From the NCBI GenBank assembly GCA_947289115.1, contig CAMYPG010000008.1:1-53551 (forward strand): 53,551 nucleotides of DNA, in the 5' to 3' direction. Position numbers and translations under genes: made by a program. Under the pieces are notes generated by a model. That model saw only the letters and a program-made list of their open reading frames with translations. It was not told the DNA's origin and did no database searches. The stretch comes from an uncultured Gardnerella sp. (GTDB lineage Bacteria > Actinomycetota > Actinomycetes > Actinomycetales > Bifidobacteriaceae). Positions 17,419-25,061 of the stretch are shown here, piece by piece (within the stretch, counting starts at the first letter, position 1; each line of letters begins with the position of its first letter).

Positions 17419-19443
17419 ATGCTCTTCGGCAAAAAGAATATTGTTGCTTCTGTAGCAAAACCTAATGTTCATTTTAAGCGCTTTTCGAATTTTACATTAG
17501 GCTCCAAGCTGTCGATGATATTTATTATCTTGCTTGCTTTAATAGCTGTATTTGCTCCTGTGCTTAGTACGCAAGATCCCTTGAAAATCACCGTCAGCTA
17601 CCAAGCTCCGTCTGCTGATCATTGGTTTGGAACTGATCATGTAGGGCGCGATGTTATGACGCGCGTTATGTACGGTGCTCGCTACTCGCTCGTAATCGGC
17701 TTATTGTCAATTGTTTTTGCGCTTGCTCTAGGAGCATTACTGGGTTCTATCGCAGCAGTTTCAAGGCGTTGGATTTCAGAAATAATAATGCGCATTATTG
17801 ATGTATTTATGTCAGTTCCAGGAATCGCATTGGCTGCTGTATTTGTTTCCATTATTGGTCAATCAATTCATGGCATTATTATTGCAATTGGTATTTTGTA
17901 CGTCCCACAAATCGCAAGAATTGTGCGCGCAAACATAATAAGCGAATATGGAAAAGACTACGTTCGTGCAGTAATCGTTTCTGGCGCTCGCGCACCTTGG
18001 ATTTTGCTCAAGCACGTAACACGTAACATTGCGGCTCCAGTTATGGTGTTCACTACGCTTTGTGTTGCAGACGCAATTGTTTTTGAGGCTTCATTGTCAT
18101 TCATTAACTTAGGCATTAATGAGCCAACGCCAACATGGGGCAACATTTTATCTTCCGCAAAGGAAGGCGTTATCTTCGGATACTGGTGGCAGGCATTGTT
18201 CCCAGGCTTAGCAATCATGATTACCGTTTTGTGCCTAAACATTCTTTCTGAGGGCATTACGGATGCAATGGTTGCAGCTCCAACCGCTCCAGTGGCTAAG
18301 AGTGCTGCAGATGCGGATGCGGCTCGCAAGGAAGATAGGATTCTCACCGACCCAGTGGCAGCTTACAAGGAGCAGCACGACGCTTTGGTTGAGTCTTTGG
18401 CAAAGCTTCGCGAGGCTGAGTTAAAGCGCACGGATCGCTTGCAGCCAACGTCTACTGAGCCTCCAGTTATTGAGGTTAAAGACTTGTGCATTCAGTTCCC
18501 ACGCTACGGCAGCGTAAATGTTGTAGACCACTTGAGCTTCTCTGTTCGTCCAGGCGAAACAATGGGCTTGGTTGGTGAATCTGGTTGCGGTAAGTCAATC
18601 ACTTCTCTTGCGATTATGGGCTTGCTTGATCCAAAAGCTAAGATTAGCGGACAAATCCTGTTTAATGGCAAGGATCTTGTAAAGCTTAGCCCAAAGGAGC
18701 ACAATGCTTTGCGCGGTCACGAAATCGCAATGGTTTACCAAGACGCGTTGTCTTCCTTAAACCCATCAATGCTTATTAAAGCGCAGATGAAGCAGCTAAC
18801 TTCTAGAGGTGGAACTCGTAGCGCCGAAGAGTTGTTGGAGCTTGTAGGCTTGGATCCAAAGCGCACGCTTGAATCCTACCCACACGAGCTTTCTGGTGGT
18901 CAGCGTCAACGCGTGTTGATTGCAATGGCACTTACGCGAGATCCAAAGTTGATAATCGCAGATGAGCCAACAACCGCTTTGGATGTTACTGTTCAAAAGC
19001 AAGTAATCGACCTTCTTAACGAATTGCGCGAAAAGCTTGGATTCGCAATGGTGTTTGTAAGCCACGATTTGGCTCTCGTTGCAAAGGTTGCACACTCGAT
19101 TACCGTAATGTACGCAGGTCAGGTTGTTGAGCAAGGCTCCACTAAGGAAATTCTCACCGATCCGCATCATGAGTACACGCGCGGCTTGCTTGGCTCCGTA
19201 ACCTCCATTGAGGCTGGTGCTCCAAGATTGCATCAGGTTCCAGGAACTGTTCCAAGCCCATCCGACTTCCCTAAGGGAGATCGATTCGCACCGCGTTCTT
19301 CTCATCCAGATCAAGGACTTGACGTGCGCCCAGTAATGAAGCGCATTCCAGGAACATGGCACTTCTACGCTGCGCCTCCAGAGCAAGAATCGGATGCACC
19401 TTCCGCAATTTTGACCAACTCCGATAAAGGAGATGTGCGATGA
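17419..19443 (+). CDS. Fused ABC permease-ATPase (DppC-DppD type), sialic-acid importer
   Basis: A single 674-residue protein joins the second permease and the first ATPase. Residues about 24-290 are a DppC-like membrane domain with the loop motif around VIVSGARAPWILLKHVTRN. A charged linker of about 55 residues follows (KSAADADAARKED...LREAELKRTD). Residues from about 350 are an ABC ATPase with Walker A GESGCGKS (about 386-393), signature LSGGQ (491-495) and Walker B LIIADEPTT (about 513). The oligopeptide-transporter C-terminal extension is also present. ATG 17419 is preceded by GAGGTG. The 3' end overlaps the next start as ATGA. In most related importers these parts are two genes. Confidence 0.9.
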   Translation: MLFGKKNIVASVAKPNVHFKRFSNFTLGSKLSMIFIILLALIAVFAPVLSTQDPLKITVSYQAPSADHWFGTDHVGRDVMTRVMYGARYSLVIGLLSIVFALALGALLGSIAAVSRRWISEIIMRIIDVFMSVPGIALAAVFVSIIGQSIHGIIIAIGILYVPQIARIVRANIISEYGKDYVRAVIVSGARAPWILLKHVTRNIAAPVMVFTTLCVADAIVFEASLSFINLGINEPTPTWGNILSSAKEGVIFGYWWQALFPGLAIMITVLCLNILSEGITDAMVAAPTAPVAKSAADADAARKEDRILTDPVAAYKEQHDALVESLAKLREAELKRTDRLQPTSTEPPVIEVKDLCIQFPRYGSVNVVDHLSFSVRPGETMGLVGESGCGKSITSLAIMGLLDPKAKISGQILFNGKDLVKLSPKEHNALRGHEIAMVYQDALSSLNPSMLIKAQMKQLTSRGGTRSAEELLELVGLDPKRTLESYPHELSGGQRQRVLIAMALTRDPKLIIADEPTTALDVTVQKQVIDLLNELREKLGFAMVFVSHDLALVAKVAHSITVMYAGQVVEQGSTKEILTDPHHEYTRGLLGSVTSIEAGAPRLHQVPGTVPSPSDFPKGDRFAPRSSHPDQGLDVRPVMKRIPGTWHFYAAPPEQESDAPSAILTNSDKGDVR

Positions 19444-20300
19444 ACATGAATGTTAATGACGCAAACAAAAATCAAAGCGAAAATGGCGATGTTCCAATCA
19501 TCGAGTTGCGCGACGCCGAAGTGGTGTTCACTACTCGAGCAGGATCTGGCTTATTCCATAAGAACAAGATTACAGCCGTAAACAAGGTAAATCTTAAGCT
19601 TATGCCAGGCAAGACGATTGGTATTGTTGGCGAATCTGGTTGCGGAAAGTCTACTACTGCAAACATTATGTGCGGTCTTCAGCAAGTTACAAGCGGCAAG
19701 GTTTTGTTCAAAGGTCAAGACGTTACGCATAGAACTGCAAAAGAGCGTATGGATATTGGACGCGTGGTTTCCGTTGTGTTCCAGGATCCAGCAATGGCTT
19801 TGAATGCGCGCATGAGTGTGATTGATCAGTTGATTGATCCGCTTGTTGTGCACAAGATTGGAAGCAAAGCCGAGCGCGATGCTAGAGCCAAGGAGCTAAT
19901 CCGAATGGTTGGTTTGCCTCATTCTGTTCTTGGCGCTTTGCCAGGTCAGCTTTCTGGCGGTCAGCGTCAGCGCGTGGCAATTGCTCGTGCACTTTCGCTT
20001 AACCCAGATGCAATAATCGCAGATGAGCCAACTTCCGCTTTGGATGTTTCTGTGCGTGCTCAGATTTTGAATCTTCTTTCCGACTTAAAGAAGAAGCTGA
20101 ATCTTTCAATGGTGTTTATTAGCCACGATATTCAAACAATCCGATACATATCTGACGAAGTTGTTGTTATGAATCACGGAACGATTGTTGAACGCGGCGA
20201 AACTCACCAAGTGATTAACAATCCGCAAGATGAGTACACAAAGATTTTGATGGGCGCGGCGCCTTCGCTTTTGCATCCAACGGAAGAAGAGTGCAAGTAG
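19440..20300 (+). CDS. ABC transporter ATP-binding protein (DppF-like), sialic-acid importer
   Basis: Second ATPase of the importer, 286 residues. Walker A GESGCGKS lies at about 63-70, the Q loop in VFQDPAMALNARM, the signature LSGGQRQRVAIARAL at about 170 and Walker B IIADEPTSALD after it. The start codon overlaps the stop of the fused permease-ATPase gene (ATGA), which shows tight coupling. It is followed by a GC-rich hairpin at 20349-20392 and then nanA. Confidence 0.92.
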   Translation: MNMNVNDANKNQSENGDVPIIELRDAEVVFTTRAGSGLFHKNKITAVNKVNLKLMPGKTIGIVGESGCGKSTTANIMCGLQQVTSGKVLFKGQDVTHRTAKERMDIGRVVSVVFQDPAMALNARMSVIDQLIDPLVVHKIGSKAERDARAKELIRMVGLPHSVLGALPGQLSGGQRQRVAIARALSLNPDAIIADEPTSALDVSVRAQILNLLSDLKKKLNLSMVFISHDIQTIRYISDEVVVMNHGTIVERGETHQVINNPQDEYTKILMGAAPSLLHPTEEECK

Positions 20301-20348
20301 TGCGAGCAAGCGCTAGTTGTTAGTTGTTGGTCGCTAGCTTGAATGCGA

Positions 20349-20392
20349 GGGCGGTCTGTTAAGACCTTGCAGTAAATCCATGCAGGCCGCCC
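20349..20392 (+). terminator. Hairpin between transporter genes and nanA
   Basis: A ten-base stem GGGCGGTCTG/CAGGCCGCCC (one G-U pair) with a 24-base loop. It is followed by ATTAATT rather than a T tract, so it is more likely a partial terminator or mRNA-processing site that lets some transcription continue into nanA. Confidence 0.5.
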
Positions 20393-20469
20393 ATTAATTC
20401 CAAAATCTAAAGTCATAAATCATAAATCAATAAGTCATAAATAATAAAAAATACGAAAGAAGTTTAATC

Positions 20470-21429
20470 ATGGCAGAAAAATTCCACGGCGTTATCCCAC
20501 CAGTAGTTACGCCATTAACGGCAGACGGCGAAGTAGACGTTGTTAGCTTTGAGCGTTCGCTTAACCGAATGATTGAAGCAGGCGTAGACGGCCTGTTTAC
20601 GCTTGGATCTTCTGGCGAAGTTGCGTTTAGCACAGATAAGCGCCGTCGTGAAATCATTGAAACCGTAATGCGCATTGTTGACGGCCGCGTGCCAGTGTTG
20701 GTTGGGTGCATCGATACGGAAACAAACCGTGTTATTGAGCATGCAAAGGAAGCTAAGGAGCTTGGAGCGGCTGCAATCGTTGCAACAGCGCCATTCTACG
20801 CACTCGGCGGCATGGCAGAAGTTGAGCGCCACTTCCGTCTTATTCACGAAGCTGTTCCAGATTTGCCACTGTTCGCTTACGATATTCCAGTTTGCGTACA
20901 CACAAAGCTACCAGGCGCTTTGCTTGTAAAGCTTGGTAAAGATGGCGTACTTGCAGGCGTTAAGGATTCTTCCAACGATGACGTGTCGTTCAGGTTCCTT
21001 GTAGACGACAACAATAAGGCTGGCCACCCATTGACTTTGCTTACGGGTCAAGAGGTTGTTGTTGACGGCGCATACATGGCTGGCGCAGACGGTTCTGTTC
21101 CAGGACTTGCAAACGTTGAGGCAACTGGCTACGTGCGCATGTGGAAGGCTGCTCAGGCTGGCGATTGGGCAACAGTTAAGAAGGAGCAGGATTGGCTTGC
21201 TGCTTTGATGCGAATCGTTACTGTTCCTAGCGGAGTGGCAGGCTTCGGCGCAGGAGTTGGAGCATTTAAGACCGCAATGGCGTTGCTTGGCGTGTTTGAC
21301 ACAAATCAGATGCCAGATCCAGTTTGCCCACTTAAGGGAGAAAATGTTGAAGCCGTGGCTCGCGTTCTTAAGGAAGTTGGCTTGACTTTGGCAAAGACCC
21401 CAGAAGAAGTAAGCGATTCTACTAAGTGA
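20470..21429 (+). CDS. nanA: N-acetylneuraminate lyase
   Basis: Splits N-acetylneuraminic acid into ManNAc and pyruvate, the first step of breakdown. The 319-residue protein is a class I aldolase of the DapA/NanA family. The Schiff-base lysine is K165 in AGVKDSS and the catalytic tyrosine is Y137 in FAYDIP, the same positions as in the E. coli enzyme. The pyruvate-carboxylate loop GSSGEV sits at about 47-52. A Shine-Dalgarno-like GAAAGAAG precedes the ATG. It lies downstream of the importer and upstream of nagB/nagA, with hairpins on both sides. The alternative dihydrodipicolinate synthase is unlikely in this context. Confidence 0.93.
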   Translation: MAEKFHGVIPPVVTPLTADGEVDVVSFERSLNRMIEAGVDGLFTLGSSGEVAFSTDKRRREIIETVMRIVDGRVPVLVGCIDTETNRVIEHAKEAKELGAAAIVATAPFYALGGMAEVERHFRLIHEAVPDLPLFAYDIPVCVHTKLPGALLVKLGKDGVLAGVKDSSNDDVSFRFLVDDNNKAGHPLTLLTGQEVVVDGAYMAGADGSVPGLANVEATGYVRMWKAAQAGDWATVKKEQDWLAALMRIVTVPSGVAGFGAGVGAFKTAMALLGVFDTNQMPDPVCPLKGENVEAVARVLKEVGLTLAKTPEEVSDSTK

Positions 21430-21504
21430 GTATTTTTATCAGATAATTTAAGCAAATAATTTAAACAAAATCGTTTATTCATGGTGCATAGTAAATAAAT
21501 GGTA

Positions 21505-21534
21505 TTGCGGCGTACGCTTAAACGTATGCCGCAA
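21505..21534 (+). terminator. Hairpin between nanA and nagB
   Basis: A 12-bp stem TTGCGGCGTACG/CGTATGCCGCAA (one G-U pair) with loop CTTAAA. There is no T tract. It may tune nagB expression or protect the nanA mRNA end. Confidence 0.5.
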
Positions 21535-21600
21535 TGCTAATATTTGCTTGGAGTATTTGCAGAATCAAAAATCACCAAAGCTTTAAAGGAGAAGCTAAAG

Positions 21601-22413
21601 ATGGCTGAAGTTATTATTGTAAAAGATCAGGATGAGGCAGGCGAGCTATACGCCGAATCTGTTGTAGATTTGATTAGTCGCAAGCCAGATGCAGTACTAG
21701 GGTTGGCAACAGGATCAAGCCCATTAAAAGCCTACGAGCATCTTGCAAAGCTTGTAAAAGACAAGAATGTTGACGTGAGCCGCGTACGTGGATTTGCGCT
21801 TGACGAATACATTGGATTGCCATTAGAGCACGAACAGTCTTACCACAGCACAATTCGCAGAACCGTAACCGATTTAATCGGCCTAAACCCAGATTTAGTG
21901 CACGTTCCAGGAGATGTTCTTAATGGAGCACCATTAAGTGAGGGTGATAAGATTGCGCACGCTGGAGCCGACTACGATGCTGCAATTGCGGCCGCTGGCG
22001 GAATCGACGTGCAAATCTTGGGAATTGGCTCCGACGGCCACGTTGGATTCAACGAGCCAGGCTCTTCGCTTGCGTCTGGAACGCGCGTAAAAACCTTAAC
22101 CGAGCAGACTCGCGTAGACAATCGCAGATTCTTCGACGGAGATATTAACCAAGTTCCAACTCATTGCATAACGCAAGGAATTGGAACGATTTTGCGCGCT
22201 CGTCATCTCGTGCTTCTTGCGTTTGGTGAAAATAAGGCAGATGCGGTAGCTGCAACAGTAGAAGGTGGAGTAAGCTCGCTATGCCCGGCTTCTGCGCTTC
22301 AAATGCATCCTCATGCAACAGTGATTATAGATGAGTCTGCTGCAAGCAAACTTAAGCTTGCTGACTACTATCGTTGGGTGTATGCAAATAAGCCATCTTG
22401 GCAGGGGATCTGA
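21601..22413 (+). CDS. nagB: Glucosamine-6-phosphate deaminase
   Basis: Converts GlcN-6-P to fructose-6-P and ammonia, the last step before the central (bifid shunt) pathway. The 270-residue length fits the family. Motifs: LGLATGSSPL near residue 40, the catalytic-region FALDEYIG near 75 and GIGSDGHVGFNEPGSSL (Asp 145, His 147). I chose ATG 21601 because AAAGGAG lies nine bases upstream; the longer frame from 21544 adds a non-conserved lysine-rich stretch. It lies between nanA and nagA on the same strand. Confidence 0.95.
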   Translation: MAEVIIVKDQDEAGELYAESVVDLISRKPDAVLGLATGSSPLKAYEHLAKLVKDKNVDVSRVRGFALDEYIGLPLEHEQSYHSTIRRTVTDLIGLNPDLVHVPGDVLNGAPLSEGDKIAHAGADYDAAIAAAGGIDVQILGIGSDGHVGFNEPGSSLASGTRVKTLTEQTRVDNRRFFDGDINQVPTHCITQGIGTILRARHLVLLAFGENKADAVAATVEGGVSSLCPASALQMHPHATVIIDESAASKLKLADYYRWVYANKPSWQGI

Positions 22414-22488
22414 TACACAAGTCTGAAATTTAAGATAATAAATTTAAGATAATAAGATATCAAATAAGCACAAGCATAGGTGAATGAA

Positions 22489-23748
22489 ATGTCAAAAGAT
22501 GTGTATTTAGATGCCGTAAAGAAGATTGATGATTCACTAAAATCAAACGAAGAGCGCAATTTTGTAGTGCGCAACGTGAACGTTGTAGACGCTCGAGGAA
22601 TTGTACCCAATTCGTGGATTTTGGTTAGTGACGGCGTAATTCTAGAGACTGGCATTTTAGACGAAGACCTTGCTTTAGCTATTAGCACTCGCGGCTTAAG
22701 CGCATCTGATTTAAGTGTTGTGGATGGGTGTGGCTGTTTTGCTACGCCAGGGTATATTGATCTGCACGCTCATGGAGCCTGGGAGCATTCGTTTGACGAT
22801 GGTGCCGAAGGTATTGCTATAGCGCGCGCGTATCACATGCTTCATGGAACAACTAGGCAAGTTCTTAGCTTGATTACAAACCCTCTTGACGTAATGCAAG
22901 AGAATTTGCGTACTGTTAAGCGTGTTATGCAAACGCGTCCAGATGTGCTTGGGTCGCATTTAGAGGGTCCGTTCTTGGCGTTGTCTAGAAAAGGCGCGCA
23001 CGACCCTAATTGCCTAGTGGACCCTACTCCAGAGCGCGTTGAGGCGTTGCTTGAGGCGGCAGATGGAACTTTGCGCCAAATTACTTTGGCTCCAGAGCGA
23101 GAACACGGCATGGAAGCGATTAAGCGTTTTGTAGAAGCTGGCGTGATCCCAGCAGTGGGGCATTGTGATGCAGATTATAAAACCGCGCGCGCGGCTTTTA
23201 ATGCTGGCTCTACGCTTATGACTCACATGTTTAACGCTATGAACGGCATTCATCACCGTAAGCCAGGTCCAATTCCTGCTGCTTTGGAGGATTCACGCGT
23301 AACTATTGAGCTTATTAACGATGGTTTCCACGTTGAAAACCCAGTTTTGCGAATGGCTTTTGATGCTGCTCCTAATCGCATTGCGTTTGTAACGGATGCT
23401 ATGGCTGCAACAGGTTGTGCGGATGGTGCTTACAAGCTTGGTGCTCTAGACGTTACTGTTACAGACGGTCACGCAAGGCTTGTTTCTAATGGAGCTATTG
23501 CAGGATCTACCCTGATCTTGGAAGTGGCAGTTGAGCGCGCTGTTAAGGAACTTGGCATTGGTTTGTCGGCAGCTATTGCGGCTGCAACTCTTATTCCTGC
23601 CCGCGCACTTGGAGTAGATAAGCCGAATGCTATAACTAGCGCTCCTTTGGGCTTAGTTGAAAAGGGGTACGCAGCCGATTTGCTTTTGCTTAATCCAGGA
23701 ACTTTGGCAGTTGAGCACGTTTGGTGCGACGGTCATAAAATTTCGTAA
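22489..23748 (+). CDS. nagA: N-acetylglucosamine-6-phosphate deacetylase
   Basis: Removes acetate from GlcNAc-6-P, linking NanE to NagB. The 419-residue amidohydrolase has the metal-site motif DLHAHG (about 91-96), HLEGPFLA (about 157-164), VGHCDADY, THMFNAM and the catalytic aspartate in FVTDAMAATG (about 302). A GTG at 22480 is the longest start, but ATG 22489, nine bases after AGGTGA, looks better. It is the last gene of the run beginning at 14819 and is followed by a strong terminator. Confidence 0.94.
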   Translation: MSKDVYLDAVKKIDDSLKSNEERNFVVRNVNVVDARGIVPNSWILVSDGVILETGILDEDLALAISTRGLSASDLSVVDGCGCFATPGYIDLHAHGAWEHSFDDGAEGIAIARAYHMLHGTTRQVLSLITNPLDVMQENLRTVKRVMQTRPDVLGSHLEGPFLALSRKGAHDPNCLVDPTPERVEALLEAADGTLRQITLAPEREHGMEAIKRFVEAGVIPAVGHCDADYKTARAAFNAGSTLMTHMFNAMNGIHHRKPGPIPAALEDSRVTIELINDGFHVENPVLRMAFDAAPNRIAFVTDAMAATGCADGAYKLGALDVTVTDGHARLVSNGAIAGSTLILEVAVERAVKELGIGLSAAIAAATLIPARALGVDKPNAITSAPLGLVEKGYAADLLLLNPGTLAVEHVWCDGHKIS

Positions 23749-23805
23749 CGTAAAGCGTATCGTTGCGATTAATCGTGATGCTGTAGTACTCAGGCATCAC
23801 CATTG

Positions 23806-23854
23806 AAGATGAAAGAACCGCTCTCGTTTAGTTAGGGAGCGGTTCTTTCATCTT
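23806..23854. terminator. Strong terminator after nagA
   Basis: An 18-bp perfect stem with arms 23806-23823 and 23837-23854 (AAGATGAAAGAACCGCTC and its complement) and a 13-base loop. It ends the importer-nanA-nagB-nagA run. The left arm starts with AAGAT rather than a long A tract, so it acts mainly forward. Confidence 0.82.
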
Positions 23855-23870
23855 ATGCATACCAAGTGCG

Positions 23871-24179
23871 GTAGAGATTCGAGATTTTTCGCAGCGGATG
23901 AAGCGAACCTCAGCATCTTTGATGGTGATTCGCTGAAGTAGCAAGAAAAATCGAGAATCTCGGTGATAAACGCTACGCAATTGTTTTAGTACGTAAGAGG
24001 GCTGGGTGATTCTTGGTCGAACAGTATAAGAGCGGCAGCCGATACCAAATAATCCAATGATCAACCACTGCAAACAAACTTCAACACAAAAAACAAAATC
24101 AAAGACAAAACGGAACAACCGCAACAACAGACTACGCGTAAGAGGCAGAGCGTTGTGAGACAAGAAACACCCAGCCCTC
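23871..24179. repeat. Direct-repeat element, copy 1 (candidate structured RNA or MITE)
   Basis: About 309 bases that recur with small differences at 28238-28545. Visible structure: an outer helix GAGATTC...GAATCTC (23874-23890 with 23945-23961); a nested hairpin AGCGAA/TTCGCT (23902-23934) with inner stem CATC-TTT-GATG; and a long-range 19-base helix (23997-24015 with 24161-24179) that starts GAGGGCTGGGTG. The helix encloses a small TTGGT/ACCAA stem and an A/C-rich unstructured stretch (about 24062-24133). Insertions and deletions between the copies break every reading frame, so it is not a gene. Its strand of transcription is unknown; it sits 3' of nagA and 3' of the minus-strand GntR gene. 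Confidence 0.75.
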
Positions 24180-24263
24180 AGCAACTCTAAATAGGAAAAT
24201 CGCGCAAGACCAAGCTAAGTCACAGTGCTCATACAAGTCGATTTGTAAGAGAATGTACGTGCT

Positions 24264-25061
24264 TTAGTTCTTTTGCAGTCTATTAAGCAAAATAGACTGA
24301 ATTGGCTCGTAATGGTCGTTTACAGCCTGTCTATATCCATCTGCGTCTCCCGCAATGGCCGTTTTTAGCATAAGCTCGTGCGCTCTAGCGGTTTTTTCAA
24401 GCTCGTCCGAAACTTCCAACCCCAATTGTGGCAAAACAGCCATATGCACAAGCCACAAGCATCGCACGAATTGCTCTGCAATCGTATTGTTTACCGCGCG
24501 CAAAATGCCCGTGTGGAAAGCAATGTCTTGTTCTAGGAACGTTTTTCCAGCATGTGCTTCTTTGGTCATTATTTCCGAAAGCGCCTCCAATTCTGGCTGC
24601 TGTGTTCCTTTAAGTGACTCAACCACCTTATCCGCGCATCCAAGGTCTAGGAATTTTCGCATTTCTACAACATCGCTTAAATCTTCAAAATTCTTATTTA
24701 TTGAGATTAAAGAGCGGAATGCAAGTGTTTCCACCATTGGGTCAAGCGATAATGAGCCAACAAACATGCCTTTTCCTTGCTTAACTTCCACAATATTAAG
24801 CGCTTCCAGCTTGCGAATCGCCTCGCGCACCGATGACCTTGATGCACCAATCAAGTTGCAAAGCATTGGTTCTGTTGGCAGCATATCTTTTGGCTGCAAG
24901 CGTTCTCTTAAGATAAGCGACCTGATTGCATCCATTGTTTCATCGCAGCGTTTTCTAGCTGTGATGGGAGCGGAGTTTGAGTTTGAGCTTGCCTGTAAGA
25001 AAGATAAACGATCTAGTGTTGTCATCTCGTCGTCTTCATGGCTGCTAAATGTCTCTTCCAT
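24264..25061 (-). CDS. FadR-subfamily GntR regulator (NanR-like), copy B
   Basis: A 265-residue paralogue of the regulator at 11423-12220, with the same architecture. The winged helix includes CNLIGASRSSVREAIRKLEALNIV and QGKGMFVG, and the FCD domain includes DIAFHTGILRAVNNT and WLVHMAVLPQLGL. The start follows AAAGGAG by six bases and overlaps the 3' end of the sialidase B gene by 17 bases, so both are translated together. The shared operator at 27814-27831 suggests autoregulation through the operon promoter. Which of the two copies is the main sialic-acid repressor cannot be told from sequence. Confidence 0.88.
   Translation of the reverse strand: MEETFSSHEDDEMTTLDRLSFLQASSNSNSAPITARKRCDETMDAIRSLILRERLQPKDMLPTEPMLCNLIGASRSSVREAIRKLEALNIVEVKQGKGMFVGSLSLDPMVETLAFRSLISINKNFEDLSDVVEMRKFLDLGCADKVVESLKGTQQPELEALSEIMTKEAHAGKTFLEQDIAFHTGILRAVNNTIAEQFVRCLWLVHMAVLPQLGLEVSDELEKTARAHELMLKTAIAGDADGYRQAVNDHYEPIQSILLNRLQKN

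Noticed and set aside
23828..24184. A 118-codon minus-strand ORF across repeat copy 1
   Set aside because: The matching frame is broken by indels in copy 2, and the element shows RNA-like pairing instead.
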